From: Acidimicrobiales bacterium
GTDB taxonomy: Bacteria > Actinomycetota > Acidimicrobiia > Acidimicrobiales > SHLQ01
DNA length: 64,000 nt
NCBI GenBank assembly: GCA_020629375.1
Contig: JAHDDK010000002.1
Span: 32,577-96,576, forward strand
Direction of reading: 5' to 3'
The translations under genes and the position numbers were made by a program. Below the pieces are notes generated by a model. The model was given only the letters and a program-made list of their open reading frames with translations, did not search any database and had not been told where the DNA came from. Below, in pieces: positions 8,157 through 17,207 of this stretch (its first letter is position 1; every line of letters starts with the position of its first letter).

Positions 8157-10610
8157 ATGGCGTCGACTCGCGCTTCCCGCTTCGTATTCCCGACCGTGCT
8201 GCTGCTCGGCTTTGCCATCGTTGTCGCGCTAGTCGCCCTCGTTCGCAGCTCCGAAGATGCGTCGGCGCACACGACCACCGTTCCCGAACGACCGCGACGT
8301 GACCTGCCAACCGTCCTCGACGGAACCGTCTACGACATGGCGCACGTCGGCAATCGGGTCTATGTCGTCGGGAACTTCACGCAGATCGCACTCCAGGACG
8401 GCACCGTGGTGGACCAGCCGTCATTCTTCGCCTACGACGCCGACGACGGCACGTACCTCTCCGACATTGCCCCCCTCTTCGAGAACGGCTCGATCCGAGC
8501 CATCGAGCCAACGCCCGACGGCACCCACCTCGTCATCGGCGGCAGCTTCACCCGGGTCGACGGACGCTGGCGCAACCGAGTCGCCAAGCTCGACCTCGAT
8601 GGCGAGGTCGACCGCATCTTCGTGGCAGACGTCGATTCGGAGGTCGAAGCGCTCGACGTCGACGCCGAACGCGTATACGTCGGCGGCAACTTCGAAACCG
8701 TCGGCGGGATTGCCCGCAGCCGGCTCGCCGCCGTCGATGCGGCAACCGGAGCAGTCGACACCGGCTTCGACTTCCCGATTACCGAGCCCTCCGCCTTCAA
8801 CAACGCCAACGGTGCAGTCAAGGCACTCGACATCACCCCCGACGGGAGTCGTCTCGTCGTCGTCTACAACGCGCTGAAGATCGCCGGCGAGGACCGGGTC
8901 GGCGTCGCACAGATCGGCTTGGGACCGACGCCCACCCTGCTCCCCTGGCAGACCGATCTCTATGCCACCGGTCGGACCGAGGGATGCATCAGCAGCAAGC
9001 TGTGGATGCGCGACATGGATATCTCGCCGAATGGCAAGTACTTCGTGATCGTCACCTCGGGTCACGACGCACCGCCAGCGTGCGACACGTCTGTCGCGCT
9101 ACCAATCGAAGGCGAAGCCGGCGTCGAAGCGCTTTGGGTGACACGCATGTTCGACTCGACCTTCTCGGTCGGTATCAGCGACTTCGCCGTCTATGTCGGC
9201 GGACACTTCTGCTACACCGAAGGTCCCGGAGCTCCCGACTTCGGCTTCGATCAGTTCCCGAAGTACCGCAAGCCCGCTGCCTGCCAGACCGGGACCGCCG
9301 ACGCAAACGTCGACTCCCCTCCATGGGTCGCCCGCCGTCAGGTTGCCGCCCTCGACCCCGCCACCGGCTGGGCGCTCGAGTGGGACCCTGGAACCAACGC
9401 CCAAGTTGCGGTGTTCGCGCTCGAAGTGACCGACCGAGGCCTGCTGCTCGGTCACGATCAGGACCGAGTCAACCAGGTGGACACCGGACGTCACGCCTTC
9501 TTCGACTTCGGCCCACTTCCCGACGCCACCCCGCCCGCCATCAAGATCCAGTATCCGGCACAGAACAACGATGTCGCCGAAACCACGATGACGCTCGCCG
9601 GGACGGCTACCGACGAACATCGTGTCGACGCAGTCACCGTCCGACTCCAGAACCGCGACACGAACACGTATCTGCAAGCGGACGGAACGATGCAAGCCGC
9701 AGCGTCGACCCTCCCGGCAGCCGTCACCGCATCCGAACAAGAGATCTCCTGGAGTCTCGACGTCACCAACCTCCCCCCGGGCGAGTATTTCCTCGACGTC
9801 AAGGCCACCGACCGCTCGGGCAACGAGACCACCGACTGGAAGCGCCGGAAGTTCACGATCCCGTTCGCCGACGCGAGTTGTTCGGTCAGCCTCACCGCCA
9901 ACGGCAACCCCGCGTTGTCGTGGTCACCTGTGGCGGGAGTCTCCAGCTGGTCAATCCGCCGAGACGGCGCCTGGCGAGCCTCGATCGACAACGCGTTCTC
10001 GTGGGTCGACGAGGGAACCGCTCCCGGGACCTACACGTATGTCCTGCGCTATCGCGACAACGGCCAACAAGTGGACCTTCCGTGCGGCGACGGCCCCGTC
10101 ACAGTTGAGCCCGACATCGTCGAAGAGCCGCCGGCGCAATGTTGGGTCAACGTCAACGCCGACACGGTCACACTCACGTGGACGAACATCAACAAGGCGA
10201 AGAACCAGTCTCTGCGCAGAGATGGGCAGTGGGTTGCGTCGCTCGGCGATGTCGTGACCACCACCGACACCGTCGCCGACGGCACGTACAACTACGTCAT
10301 CCGCTACACGATCGACGGCACCAAGTTCGACATCGACTGCGGAGACGTGACCGTCGTCGACGACACGCCGCCACAAGTCCTCGAATGCACGGCGACAGCC
10401 AACGGCTCCGACGTGACGCTCACGTGGACCGCCGTCGACGGCGAGGACCGCTACACGTTGCGCCGCGATGGTCGATGGACCGCCAACCTCGGTGCGACGA
10501 CGACCCACGTCGACTCTGGCGTCGCCGCTGGAGAGCACACATACGTCATTCGCTTCAAGCAGAACGGCGTCAACGTTGACATTGACTGCGGTTCGGTGAC
10601 CGTCGCCTGA
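8157..10610 (+). CDS. Secreted beta-propeller protein with three C-terminal fibronectin-like repeats
   Basis: An 817-residue exported protein. Residues 8-28 form a signal peptide or membrane anchor (VFPTVLLLGFAIVVALVALV). Residues ~50-440 contain DUF5122/delta-60-like propeller blades such as VYVVGNFTQI, LVIGGSFTRVDGRWRN and VYVGGNFETVGG. An Ig-like domain follows (~460-560: PPAIKIQYP, TATDEHRVDAVTV). The last 250 residues hold three tandem units of about 80 residues, each with a SxSW/LTW strand, an (L/I)RRDGxW motif, a Y(V)YVIRY-type strand and a closing DxxCGxxxV. It resembles actinobacterial surface proteins that bind glycans or other cells; this is inference. The gene stands alone with its own start and short leader. 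Confidence 0.8.
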   Translation: MASTRASRFVFPTVLLLGFAIVVALVALVRSSEDASAHTTTVPERPRRDLPTVLDGTVYDMAHVGNRVYVVGNFTQIALQDGTVVDQPSFFAYDADDGTYLSDIAPLFENGSIRAIEPTPDGTHLVIGGSFTRVDGRWRNRVAKLDLDGEVDRIFVADVDSEVEALDVDAERVYVGGNFETVGGIARSRLAAVDAATGAVDTGFDFPITEPSAFNNANGAVKALDITPDGSRLVVVYNALKIAGEDRVGVAQIGLGPTPTLLPWQTDLYATGRTEGCISSKLWMRDMDISPNGKYFVIVTSGHDAPPACDTSVALPIEGEAGVEALWVTRMFDSTFSVGISDFAVYVGGHFCYTEGPGAPDFGFDQFPKYRKPAACQTGTADANVDSPPWVARRQVAALDPATGWALEWDPGTNAQVAVFALEVTDRGLLLGHDQDRVNQVDTGRHAFFDFGPLPDATPPAIKIQYPAQNNDVAETTMTLAGTATDEHRVDAVTVRLQNRDTNTYLQADGTMQAAASTLPAAVTASEQEISWSLDVTNLPPGEYFLDVKATDRSGNETTDWKRRKFTIPFADASCSVSLTANGNPALSWSPVAGVSSWSIRRDGAWRASIDNAFSWVDEGTAPGTYTYVLRYRDNGQQVDLPCGDGPVTVEPDIVEEPPAQCWVNVNADTVTLTWTNINKAKNQSLRRDGQWVASLGDVVTTTDTVADGTYNYVIRYTIDGTKFDIDCGDVTVVDDTPPQVLECTATANGSDVTLTWTAVDGEDRYTLRRDGRWTANLGATTTHVDSGVAAGEHTYVIRFKQNGVNVDIDCGSVTVA

Positions 10611-10727
10611 CCTGGCCGTCGACTCGTTCGAAAGATTCGCGAGTTTCTCCGAACCGATCGACGACGACCTCCGTCAGACCCTCCTGAATGACGACCCGAC
10701 TGGGTCGCACACAGAAGGGAGACACCC

Positions 10728-12590
10728 ATGCGTGTCCGAATCACACCCTCGATCGCGGTCGCTGCCATGATCGGGGTCATGGCGAGCGTGCTCGCCATCG
10801 CCAATTCATCGCCCGCCGGCGCTGCCGTCGGCGATCGACCGGAGATCGTCGTCCAACACGACGGCGTCAACCACTGGTACCTCAACGCCGGGACCCGCAA
10901 CTGGATCCCGAAGTGGTGCGCCGACCAGCACAAGGCCGCCGGCGTGACGGTGCGAACCGCCGCGTACAGCGAATTCGCCGGTCTTCCGTCGGTCAACAAC
11001 GGGTGCCCATCGGTCGGGACCATCCCGTCGAGCGGGTCTGGTGGAGGGTCGTCGAATCCGACGCCGACTACGGTCGCTCCCACGACGACCAGCTCCGGCG
11101 GCGGATCAACTTCCAGCGGCAACGGCGAACTCGTCGTCCAACCCAACGGCAACCACTGGTACCTCGTCAACGGCACCAAGAACTGGGTCAACGCCACCTG
11201 CGGCCAAACCCACCGCAACGCCGGATACAACATCCGTACCGCTCTCTACAGCGAGTTCGGCTCACGCCCCAACGGCGGCCAAGGATGCCCCTCAACCGGA
11301 ACCCTCGGAGGCAGCGGCGGCGGAACCGTCGTCACGGTTCCCGCGGGCTCTGCCGGAAGCACGACCGGTGGGTCGGGTGGATCGACAACGAGCAGCATTG
11401 GGACCTTCTCGACGTTCTTGAATGGCGTCTACCAGGGGATCCTTAAGCGATCGCCCGACGCATCGGGAGCGAGCTACTTCGGCGACCGTCTCGAGTCGCA
11501 AACGTCAAACTCTGCTTGCCGGTCGGCGATGGTCCAGACCGTGCGCGACGTGATGAACAGCGCCGAAGCACACTCGTTCAGGTACAGCTCGGGACGTCAG
11601 CAAGTCGAAGGGTTCTACCTCGCGTTGCTCGGCCGGACCGCCGACAGCGCCGGCGCGACCTACTGGACCGGCATCTATAACTCGTCCGGACGCGATGGAG
11701 TCGTCGACGGCCTCGCGGCGAGCAGCGAGTTCGCTAACCGAGCCAACTCGATGTGCCCGTCCGGCGGAACGAGCGGCGGGACAACATCAGGTGGCACCGC
11801 CGGCGGCGGAACCGGTACGAGTGGAACCGCCGGTGGCGGCGAGACGAACACGCCAGTCACTCCCGAAGCGTTCTGGTGGAACGCCACGATCTCGGCGAGC
11901 TATGACAACGGACGAGTCTCGGCGCGAGCGCAAGTCAACTCCAACTACTCCGGGTTCGACATCACGATCCGTGCGAATGGTCTGGGAGCGAAGTCGTTCT
12001 CTGACATCGGCCGGTACTCGCCAGTGATCTACAGCTGGGCGACGACCACTCCGGCGACTCATCAAGTCTGTGTGATCGTGGAGTATCAAACCTCGTACCT
12101 GGGCCAAGAGTGCACCTCGGTGACCGTCGCCGCACGCCCGATATTTCCTCCGACGGCGACCGGAACCAAGTGGAACAACACTGCGCCACACGAGCTGTAC
12201 GCACCACAGGGCGACATGCGTCTACGTCGTTGCACCAATGGTCAGAAGCTTGCGCTCAGCAGTCCCGTGGCGATCTCGCACGTGTTCGTCAATCGGGTGT
12301 CCGTCAATCTCACGATCATTACGATCACCCCCGACGTGTCGGGATGGACCCCGAACACCACCGACCTCATCAAGTACGACCATGCCTTGAACTACTACAC
12401 GGCAAAGGTCTCCCGTCTCGAGTGCCACAACGGGTGGTGGTGGGTCGGCGACTACTACGCACAGCCGATGCACAAGACGGGCTATCTGGCCACTGTTCTT
12501 GGAGTCTCAGGCAATCGATATGCCGCGCTCAAAGCAGGATGGATGAAATCGAACGGGTCAGGTCTGTACACGCCGTTCGGGCCGCGCTGA
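10728..12590 (+). CDS. Secreted DUF4214 protein with duplicated N-terminal WYL-type module
   Basis: A 620-residue exported protein preceded by a good ribosome-binding site (AAGGGAGAC just upstream of ATG 10728). The signal peptide ends near SSPAGAA. Two homologous ~60-residue modules follow (HWYLNAGTRNWIPKWC and HWYLVNGTKNWVNATC, each ending in YSEFxxxP), separated by Ser/Thr/Gly linkers. Residues ~225-340 form a DUF4214 domain with two units, GVYQGILKRSPDASGASYF and FYLALLGRTADSAGATYW, a fold found in many S-layer-associated and secreted proteins. A Gly-rich linker and a C-terminal beta-rich domain of unknown type complete it. Probably a cell-surface structural protein. Its stop abuts the convergent lhr stop with no spacer. 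Confidence 0.82.
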   Translation: MRVRITPSIAVAAMIGVMASVLAIANSSPAGAAVGDRPEIVVQHDGVNHWYLNAGTRNWIPKWCADQHKAAGVTVRTAAYSEFAGLPSVNNGCPSVGTIPSSGSGGGSSNPTPTTVAPTTTSSGGGSTSSGNGELVVQPNGNHWYLVNGTKNWVNATCGQTHRNAGYNIRTALYSEFGSRPNGGQGCPSTGTLGGSGGGTVVTVPAGSAGSTTGGSGGSTTSSIGTFSTFLNGVYQGILKRSPDASGASYFGDRLESQTSNSACRSAMVQTVRDVMNSAEAHSFRYSSGRQQVEGFYLALLGRTADSAGATYWTGIYNSSGRDGVVDGLAASSEFANRANSMCPSGGTSGGTTSGGTAGGGTGTSGTAGGGETNTPVTPEAFWWNATISASYDNGRVSARAQVNSNYSGFDITIRANGLGAKSFSDIGRYSPVIYSWATTTPATHQVCVIVEYQTSYLGQECTSVTVAARPIFPPTATGTKWNNTAPHELYAPQGDMRLRRCTNGQKLALSSPVAISHVFVNRVSVNLTIITITPDVSGWTPNTTDLIKYDHALNYYTAKVSRLECHNGWWWVGDYYAQPMHKTGYLATVLGVSGNRYAALKAGWMKSNGSGLYTPFGPR

Positions 12591-15500
12591 TCAGCGGCGG
12601 TTCCACGTCAGGCCTTTGTAGGCCTTGACGAAACCGTGGTCGACCAGAGTTTGTGCGAGAGGTGAGGCGGACGACGGTTCGCCGTCGATCCGTCCCACCT
12701 CGAGCACGCGGAGCTTGCGGTCGGCCACGAGCTGTTTGAGCGGATCGACCCACCGGTCCGTCTGGGAGGCGAGGGGGAAGGAGACCAAACTCTTTCCCCC
12801 TCGCTCCACGAATACAGCCGGCTCGCCGTCGACGAGCACGACCCACGCGCCGGCGACGCGGGCGGGGCGTCCCTCGGATTCGGGCCAGCGAAGCGAGGCA
12901 CCGTACGGCTGCGCGGGGTCGGTGGCGGCGAGCACGATGGCTCTCGGGTCGGCGTCGAGGTCGTCGGTTTCGGCCGCGGAGCTCCGCAGGCGATCCACTG
13001 CACCGGGAAGGGCGAACTGGGCGGCGCCGAGACCTTCGACGAAGTAGCCGCGCCGGACCTCGCCTCGCTCTTCGAGCAGTTTGAGCATCGGGTAGACGCC
13101 GGCGAATCCCCCGCTGACGCCTTCGCCGAGCGCAGCCTCTCGGGTGAGCACGCCGTACCGCTCGACGAGCTGAAGTGCGCGGGCGGTCTGGCTCTGGGTT
13201 GGCGACGGTGCGGGTTGAAGCAACGGGGCAACGAGCGACCAACGGCCAGCAGCCTGCGGCGGTCCTTGCGCTCGCAGCTGACCGACTCTCGGTCGACGAC
13301 GTTGGCTGCGCTTGGCGGCACCGACCGACCCTCCGCCGAGGAACGCCCGGACCGGGGCAATGGAGTCGTTGGTGACCTCTCCGGCCCACACGAGATCCCA
13401 CAGCGCAGCGAGCACGGCTTTGTCGCTCGGCGGGACGCCATCAGCTTCGGCGACGGCAGCGACGAGATCGTGCCAGAACGAGGCGCCCATGGACGCGAGG
13501 CGTCCCCGGATTGCGTCGTGGATGGGTTCGGCCGGGGGTTCGGGGTCGGGCGTGACGAGCAGTCCGAGCTGGTCTCGGAAGGCCAGGCGGATGCGCCCGT
13601 CCTTCGCTCCGATGGCGCCGGCGCCGACCCAGACGATCTCGCCCGATGTCATCAACAGGTCGAGGTCGCTCGATCGGTAATCGGCCATGCGCGCCGGGAG
13701 GATCGCTGATTCGAGCACCGATGCGGGCAGCGCTGCGCCTTGAAGGATGGCGATGACTTCGGCCAGCCCGTCCGGGCCACGTCGTCGGATGCCGACGCCT
13801 TGCCAGCCGGGAAGGAAACGACCGAGCGCCGATTTCTCGACCGGCGCGACCTCGGCGCGCAACGCCGCGAGCGACCGTCGGCGGAGTTGACGCAACACAC
13901 CTTCATCCACCCACTCGCGCCCCGACCCTTCGGGACGGAACTCGCCGCGCACGAGCTGTCCCTCGCCGGCGAGGCGATCGAGTGCTTGGTCGGCGCGGTC
14001 GAGTCCGACGGCGTAGCGGTCGGCGAACTGTTGCGTGACGAACGGACCGTGGGTCCGAGCGAATCGGATGAGGAGGTCGCCGAGCGGATCGTCGACGCTG
14101 TCGGTGAACGCTGCTGGCAACCCGACCGGGATCGCCGCGCCGAGCGCATCTCGAAGGCGCCCGGCGTCTTCGGCTGCCGCGATCCGTCGGTCAACCCCAA
14201 TGCCCACCTCGATGGCACGGTGGTCGGCCAGCAACGTGTCGATAGCTACACCCACGTCGCAGTCCTCGACCGATCGGGCATCGATCTCGTGACGATCGAG
14301 CGGACCAAGGATTCGGAGCAGGTCGTGGATCTCGTCGGCGTCGCGCGCCCGACGACCGTCGACGAGTCGTTGAAGTTCGAGCTCCAGGTCGGCGAGCACA
14401 CCCGGATCGAGCAGCTCCCGCAATTCCTCGGCGCCAAGAAGATCACGCAAGAGATCGCGGTCGAGCGACAGAGCCGCGGCTCGACGTTCGGCGAGCGGAG
14501 CGTCGCCTTCGTACATGTACACCGCAATCCACCCGAACAGCAGCGACTGAGCGAACGGCGAAGCCTTCGGTGTTTCGACCGCCACCATCCGGATCGAGCG
14601 GTTGGCGAGACCTTGGAGAATCTCGCGCAGCGCCGGAACGTCGAACACGTCGTTCAGACACTCGCGGGTTGTTTCGAGCAAGATCGGGAACGACGGGTAC
14701 TTCGACGCCACTCGAAGCAGATCGGCCGAACGTTGCCGCTGCTGCCACAGCGGCGTGCGTTGATCCGGACGCCGGCGGGGCAACAACAACGACCGCCCGG
14801 CGCACTCCCGAAAGCGGCTGGCGAAAAGCGCGCTACCCGGCAGCTCATTGACGACGGCCTCATCGATCTGCTCAGGGGCGAACCGGAGCTCGTCGATCGC
14901 AACATCGTCGGCCGACTCGGGCAATCGGATCACGATGCCGTCATCGGACCACATCATCTCGACGTCCATGTCCCACTGCTCGGCCAACTTTGACCGCAAC
15001 GCCATGCCCCAAGGCGCATGCACCTGGGCACCGAACGGCGAAAGGATGCACACCCGCCAATCACCGATCTCATCGCGGAACCGTTCGACGACGATCGTGC
15101 GATCGTCGGGCACGACGCCGGTCGCCTCCACCTGCTCGGTCACGTACTGGATCAGGTTCTTCGCGGCGAGCTCGTCGAGGCCGTGGCGATCGAGCAGGCG
15201 ACGGATGGCGTCGGGTTCGTTCATCGCCTGAAGCTCGCGGGTGAACGCCCCGAGCGCCCGGCCGAGCTCGATCGGGCGGCCCGGTCCGTCTCCGTGCCAA
15301 AACGGCATCTTGCCGGGTTCGCCTGGCGCAGGGGTCACGACGACCCGCTCGAACGTGATGTCCTCGATCCGCCAGGTCGACGCGCCGAGGAGGAAGGTCT
15401 CGCCAGGACGCGACTCATAGACCATCTCTTCGTCGAGCTCGCCGACACGAGTCCCGTCGGGGAGAAACACGCCGTACAGACCGCGATCGGGGATCGTGCC

Positions 15501-17207
15501 TGCATTGGTCACCGCCAAGCGCTGTGCACCCTTGCGGCTCCGAACCATCCCGGCGACCCGGTCCCAGACGATCCGCGGTCGCAGTTCGGCGAACTCCTCC
15601 GATGGATACCGCCCGGCCAACAAGTCGAGCACGCCTTCGAGTACGTCGTCGGAACACTCGGCGAAGTTCGCTGCCGCCCGCACCGTTGCGCTCAGGTCAT
15701 CGAGCGACCAGTCTTCGAGGGCAGTCATCGCCACCACATGCTGGGCCAGCACATCGAGCGGATTGCGGGGATACCGGGTCTCTTCGATCTGCCCCTGAAG
15801 CATCCGGTCGACAACCACTGCCGTCTCGAGCAGATCAGCACGGTGCTTGGGGAAGATCTTGCCGATGCTCGTCGCCCCCACCTGGTGACCAGCCCGGCCC
15901 ACACGCTGAAGGCCACGACTCACGGCCCCGGGCGACTCCACCTGGATCACGAGATCCACCGCACCCATATCGATCCCCAACTCGAGCGAGCTCGTTGCGA
16001 CGATCGCCCGCAACCGCCCCTGCTTCAGCTCGTCCTCGATCTGGAGCCGCTTCTCTTTCGACAACGACCCGTGATGCGACGCAATCAGGTCGCGTGTTTC
16101 TCCCACTTCCGCAATCGCGCCACCGCTCCGCTCCGGGCGCTCTACTGACTCTCCCGCAATCGCGCCATCGCTCCGCTCCATCCCCATCGAGTCGGTCACG
16201 TTGGTGTCTGACCCCGATGTGACCGGATCTTCTTCGGTGGCGAGTTGGTCCGCCCACATGTCGTTGAGTTGGCCGGCGAGGCGTTCGGCGAGGCGGCGGC
16301 TGTTGACGAACACGATCGTCGACCGGTGCTTCTGGATCTGTTCGAGGATGCGGGGGTGGACCGACGGCCAGATGCTGCGCCGAGCCGGGCCCGCCGCCGT
16401 CGGACCCGCCATTGGCTCCTCGACCACTTGACCCAGATCGGACATGTCCTCGACCGGCACGACCACTTCGATGTCCATGTTCGCTGCGGCGCCAGCATCG
16501 ACAACGGTGACCGGCCGCCACGTCGAGCCCCCCGGGGTGACGTCGCGACCGCCGAGGAAGCGAGCGATCTCTTCGAGCGGCCGCTGCGTCGCCGACAAAC
16601 CGATGCGCTGCACCGGGCGGCCCACGAGCTGCTGGAGACGTTCGAGGGTGAGCGCCATGTGCGCACCACGCTTGGTGCCGGCGACCGAGTGGATCTCGTC
16701 GATGATCACTGCGTCGACGTTGCGAAGCGTCTCACGAGCCGCCGAGGTCAGCATCAGGTAGAGCGACTCGGGAGTCGTGATCAGAAGGTCCGGCGGGTGG
16801 CGGACGAGCTTGCGTCGCTCGTCGGCGGGCGTGTCACCGGTGCGCATTCCGACGACAGGGACGTGCACGTCGGTGCCCAGACGTTCGGCAGCGAGCGTGA
16901 TGCCCCGCAGCGGCGAGCGAAGGTTCTTCTCGACGTCGACCGCCAGCGCCCGAAGGGGCGACAAGTAGAGGAGCCGCGTCCGGGCGTCCTTCTCGGGCAC
17001 GGGTTCGGTCATCAGTCGGTCGATGCCCCACAAGAACGCCGACAGCGTCTTTCCCGAACCGGTGGGTGACAAGATCAGCGTGTGGTCGCCGTCGGCGATC
17101 GCTGGCCAGCCCTGGCGCTGTGGGGGCGTTGGCGCGTCGAACGATGTCTCGAACCAGGCGCGGACCGGCTCGGAGAACCGCTCCAGGACCTGGCCGCCCG
17201 AATCCAT
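12591..17207 (-). CDS. lhr: Lhr-family ATP-dependent DNA helicase
   Basis: A 1538-residue large helicase of the Lhr type. Residues ~40-60 hold Walker A (SPTGSGKT), then DEIH as Walker B near residue 180, SATQRP (motif III), and the second RecA domain with VATSSLELGIDMGAVDLV and QRVGRAGHQVG (motifs V and VI). The long C-terminal part contains the Lhr winged-helix, beta-barrel and Lhr-CTD regions, as in the ~1500-residue mycobacterial Lhr, a 3'-5' DNA translocase linked to DNA repair. The loop after VFVNSRRLAERLAGQL carries an in-frame insert of about 40 residues made of direct repeats plus a palindromic element (listed separately). The start at 17207 overlaps the end of helD by one nucleotide. 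Confidence 0.95.
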   Translation of the reverse strand: MDSGGQVLERFSEPVRAWFETSFDAPTPPQRQGWPAIADGDHTLILSPTGSGKTLSAFLWGIDRLMTEPVPEKDARTRLLYLSPLRALAVDVEKNLRSPLRGITLAAERLGTDVHVPVVGMRTGDTPADERRKLVRHPPDLLITTPESLYLMLTSAARETLRNVDAVIIDEIHSVAGTKRGAHMALTLERLQQLVGRPVQRIGLSATQRPLEEIARFLGGRDVTPGGSTWRPVTVVDAGAAANMDIEVVVPVEDMSDLGQVVEEPMAGPTAAGPARRSIWPSVHPRILEQIQKHRSTIVFVNSRRLAERLAGQLNDMWADQLATEEDPVTSGSDTNVTDSMGMERSDGAIAGESVERPERSGGAIAEVGETRDLIASHHGSLSKEKRLQIEDELKQGRLRAIVATSSLELGIDMGAVDLVIQVESPGAVSRGLQRVGRAGHQVGATSIGKIFPKHRADLLETAVVVDRMLQGQIEETRYPRNPLDVLAQHVVAMTALEDWSLDDLSATVRAAANFAECSDDVLEGVLDLLAGRYPSEEFAELRPRIVWDRVAGMVRSRKGAQRLAVTNAGTIPDRGLYGVFLPDGTRVGELDEEMVYESRPGETFLLGASTWRIEDITFERVVVTPAPGEPGKMPFWHGDGPGRPIELGRALGAFTRELQAMNEPDAIRRLLDRHGLDELAAKNLIQYVTEQVEATGVVPDDRTIVVERFRDEIGDWRVCILSPFGAQVHAPWGMALRSKLAEQWDMDVEMMWSDDGIVIRLPESADDVAIDELRFAPEQIDEAVVNELPGSALFASRFRECAGRSLLLPRRRPDQRTPLWQQRQRSADLLRVASKYPSFPILLETTRECLNDVFDVPALREILQGLANRSIRMVAVETPKASPFAQSLLFGWIAVYMYEGDAPLAERRAAALSLDRDLLRDLLGAEELRELLDPGVLADLELELQRLVDGRRARDADEIHDLLRILGPLDRHEIDARSVEDCDVGVAIDTLLADHRAIEVGIGVDRRIAAAEDAGRLRDALGAAIPVGLPAAFTDSVDDPLGDLLIRFARTHGPFVTQQFADRYAVGLDRADQALDRLAGEGQLVRGEFRPEGSGREWVDEGVLRQLRRRSLAALRAEVAPVEKSALGRFLPGWQGVGIRRRGPDGLAEVIAILQGAALPASVLESAILPARMADYRSSDLDLLMTSGEIVWVGAGAIGAKDGRIRLAFRDQLGLLVTPDPEPPAEPIHDAIRGRLASMGASFWHDLVAAVAEADGVPPSDKAVLAALWDLVWAGEVTNDSIAPVRAFLGGGSVGAAKRSQRRRPRVGQLRAQGPPQAAGRWSLVAPLLQPAPSPTQSQTARALQLVERYGVLTREAALGEGVSGGFAGVYPMLKLLEERGEVRRGYFVEGLGAAQFALPGAVDRLRSSAAETDDLDADPRAIVLAATDPAQPYGASLRWPESEGRPARVAGAWVVLVDGEPAVFVERGGKSLVSFPLASQTDRWVDPLKQLVADRKLRVLEVGRIDGEPSSASPLAQTLVDHGFVKAYKGLTWNRR
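16111..16179. repeat. Direct repeat inside lhr
   Basis: Two near-identical copies of a 24-nt sequence beginning gcaatcgcgcca and ending cgctccgctcc lie at 16111-16134 and 16156-16179. They differ at one base (c/t) and are spaced 45 nt apart. In lhr they encode the repeated ERSxGAIA segment in a variable inter-domain loop absent from the conserved core, next to the palindromic element at 16194. Confidence 0.8.
16194..16224. repeat. 31-nt imperfect palindrome (copy 1), embedded in frame in lhr
   Basis: The element begins GGTCAC and ends GTGACC, with core GGTGTCTGACCCC. Two 15-nt arms flank a single central T. It matches the intergenic copy at 26631 at 29 of 31 positions. Here it is translated as part of lhr without disrupting the frame. 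Confidence 0.75.
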
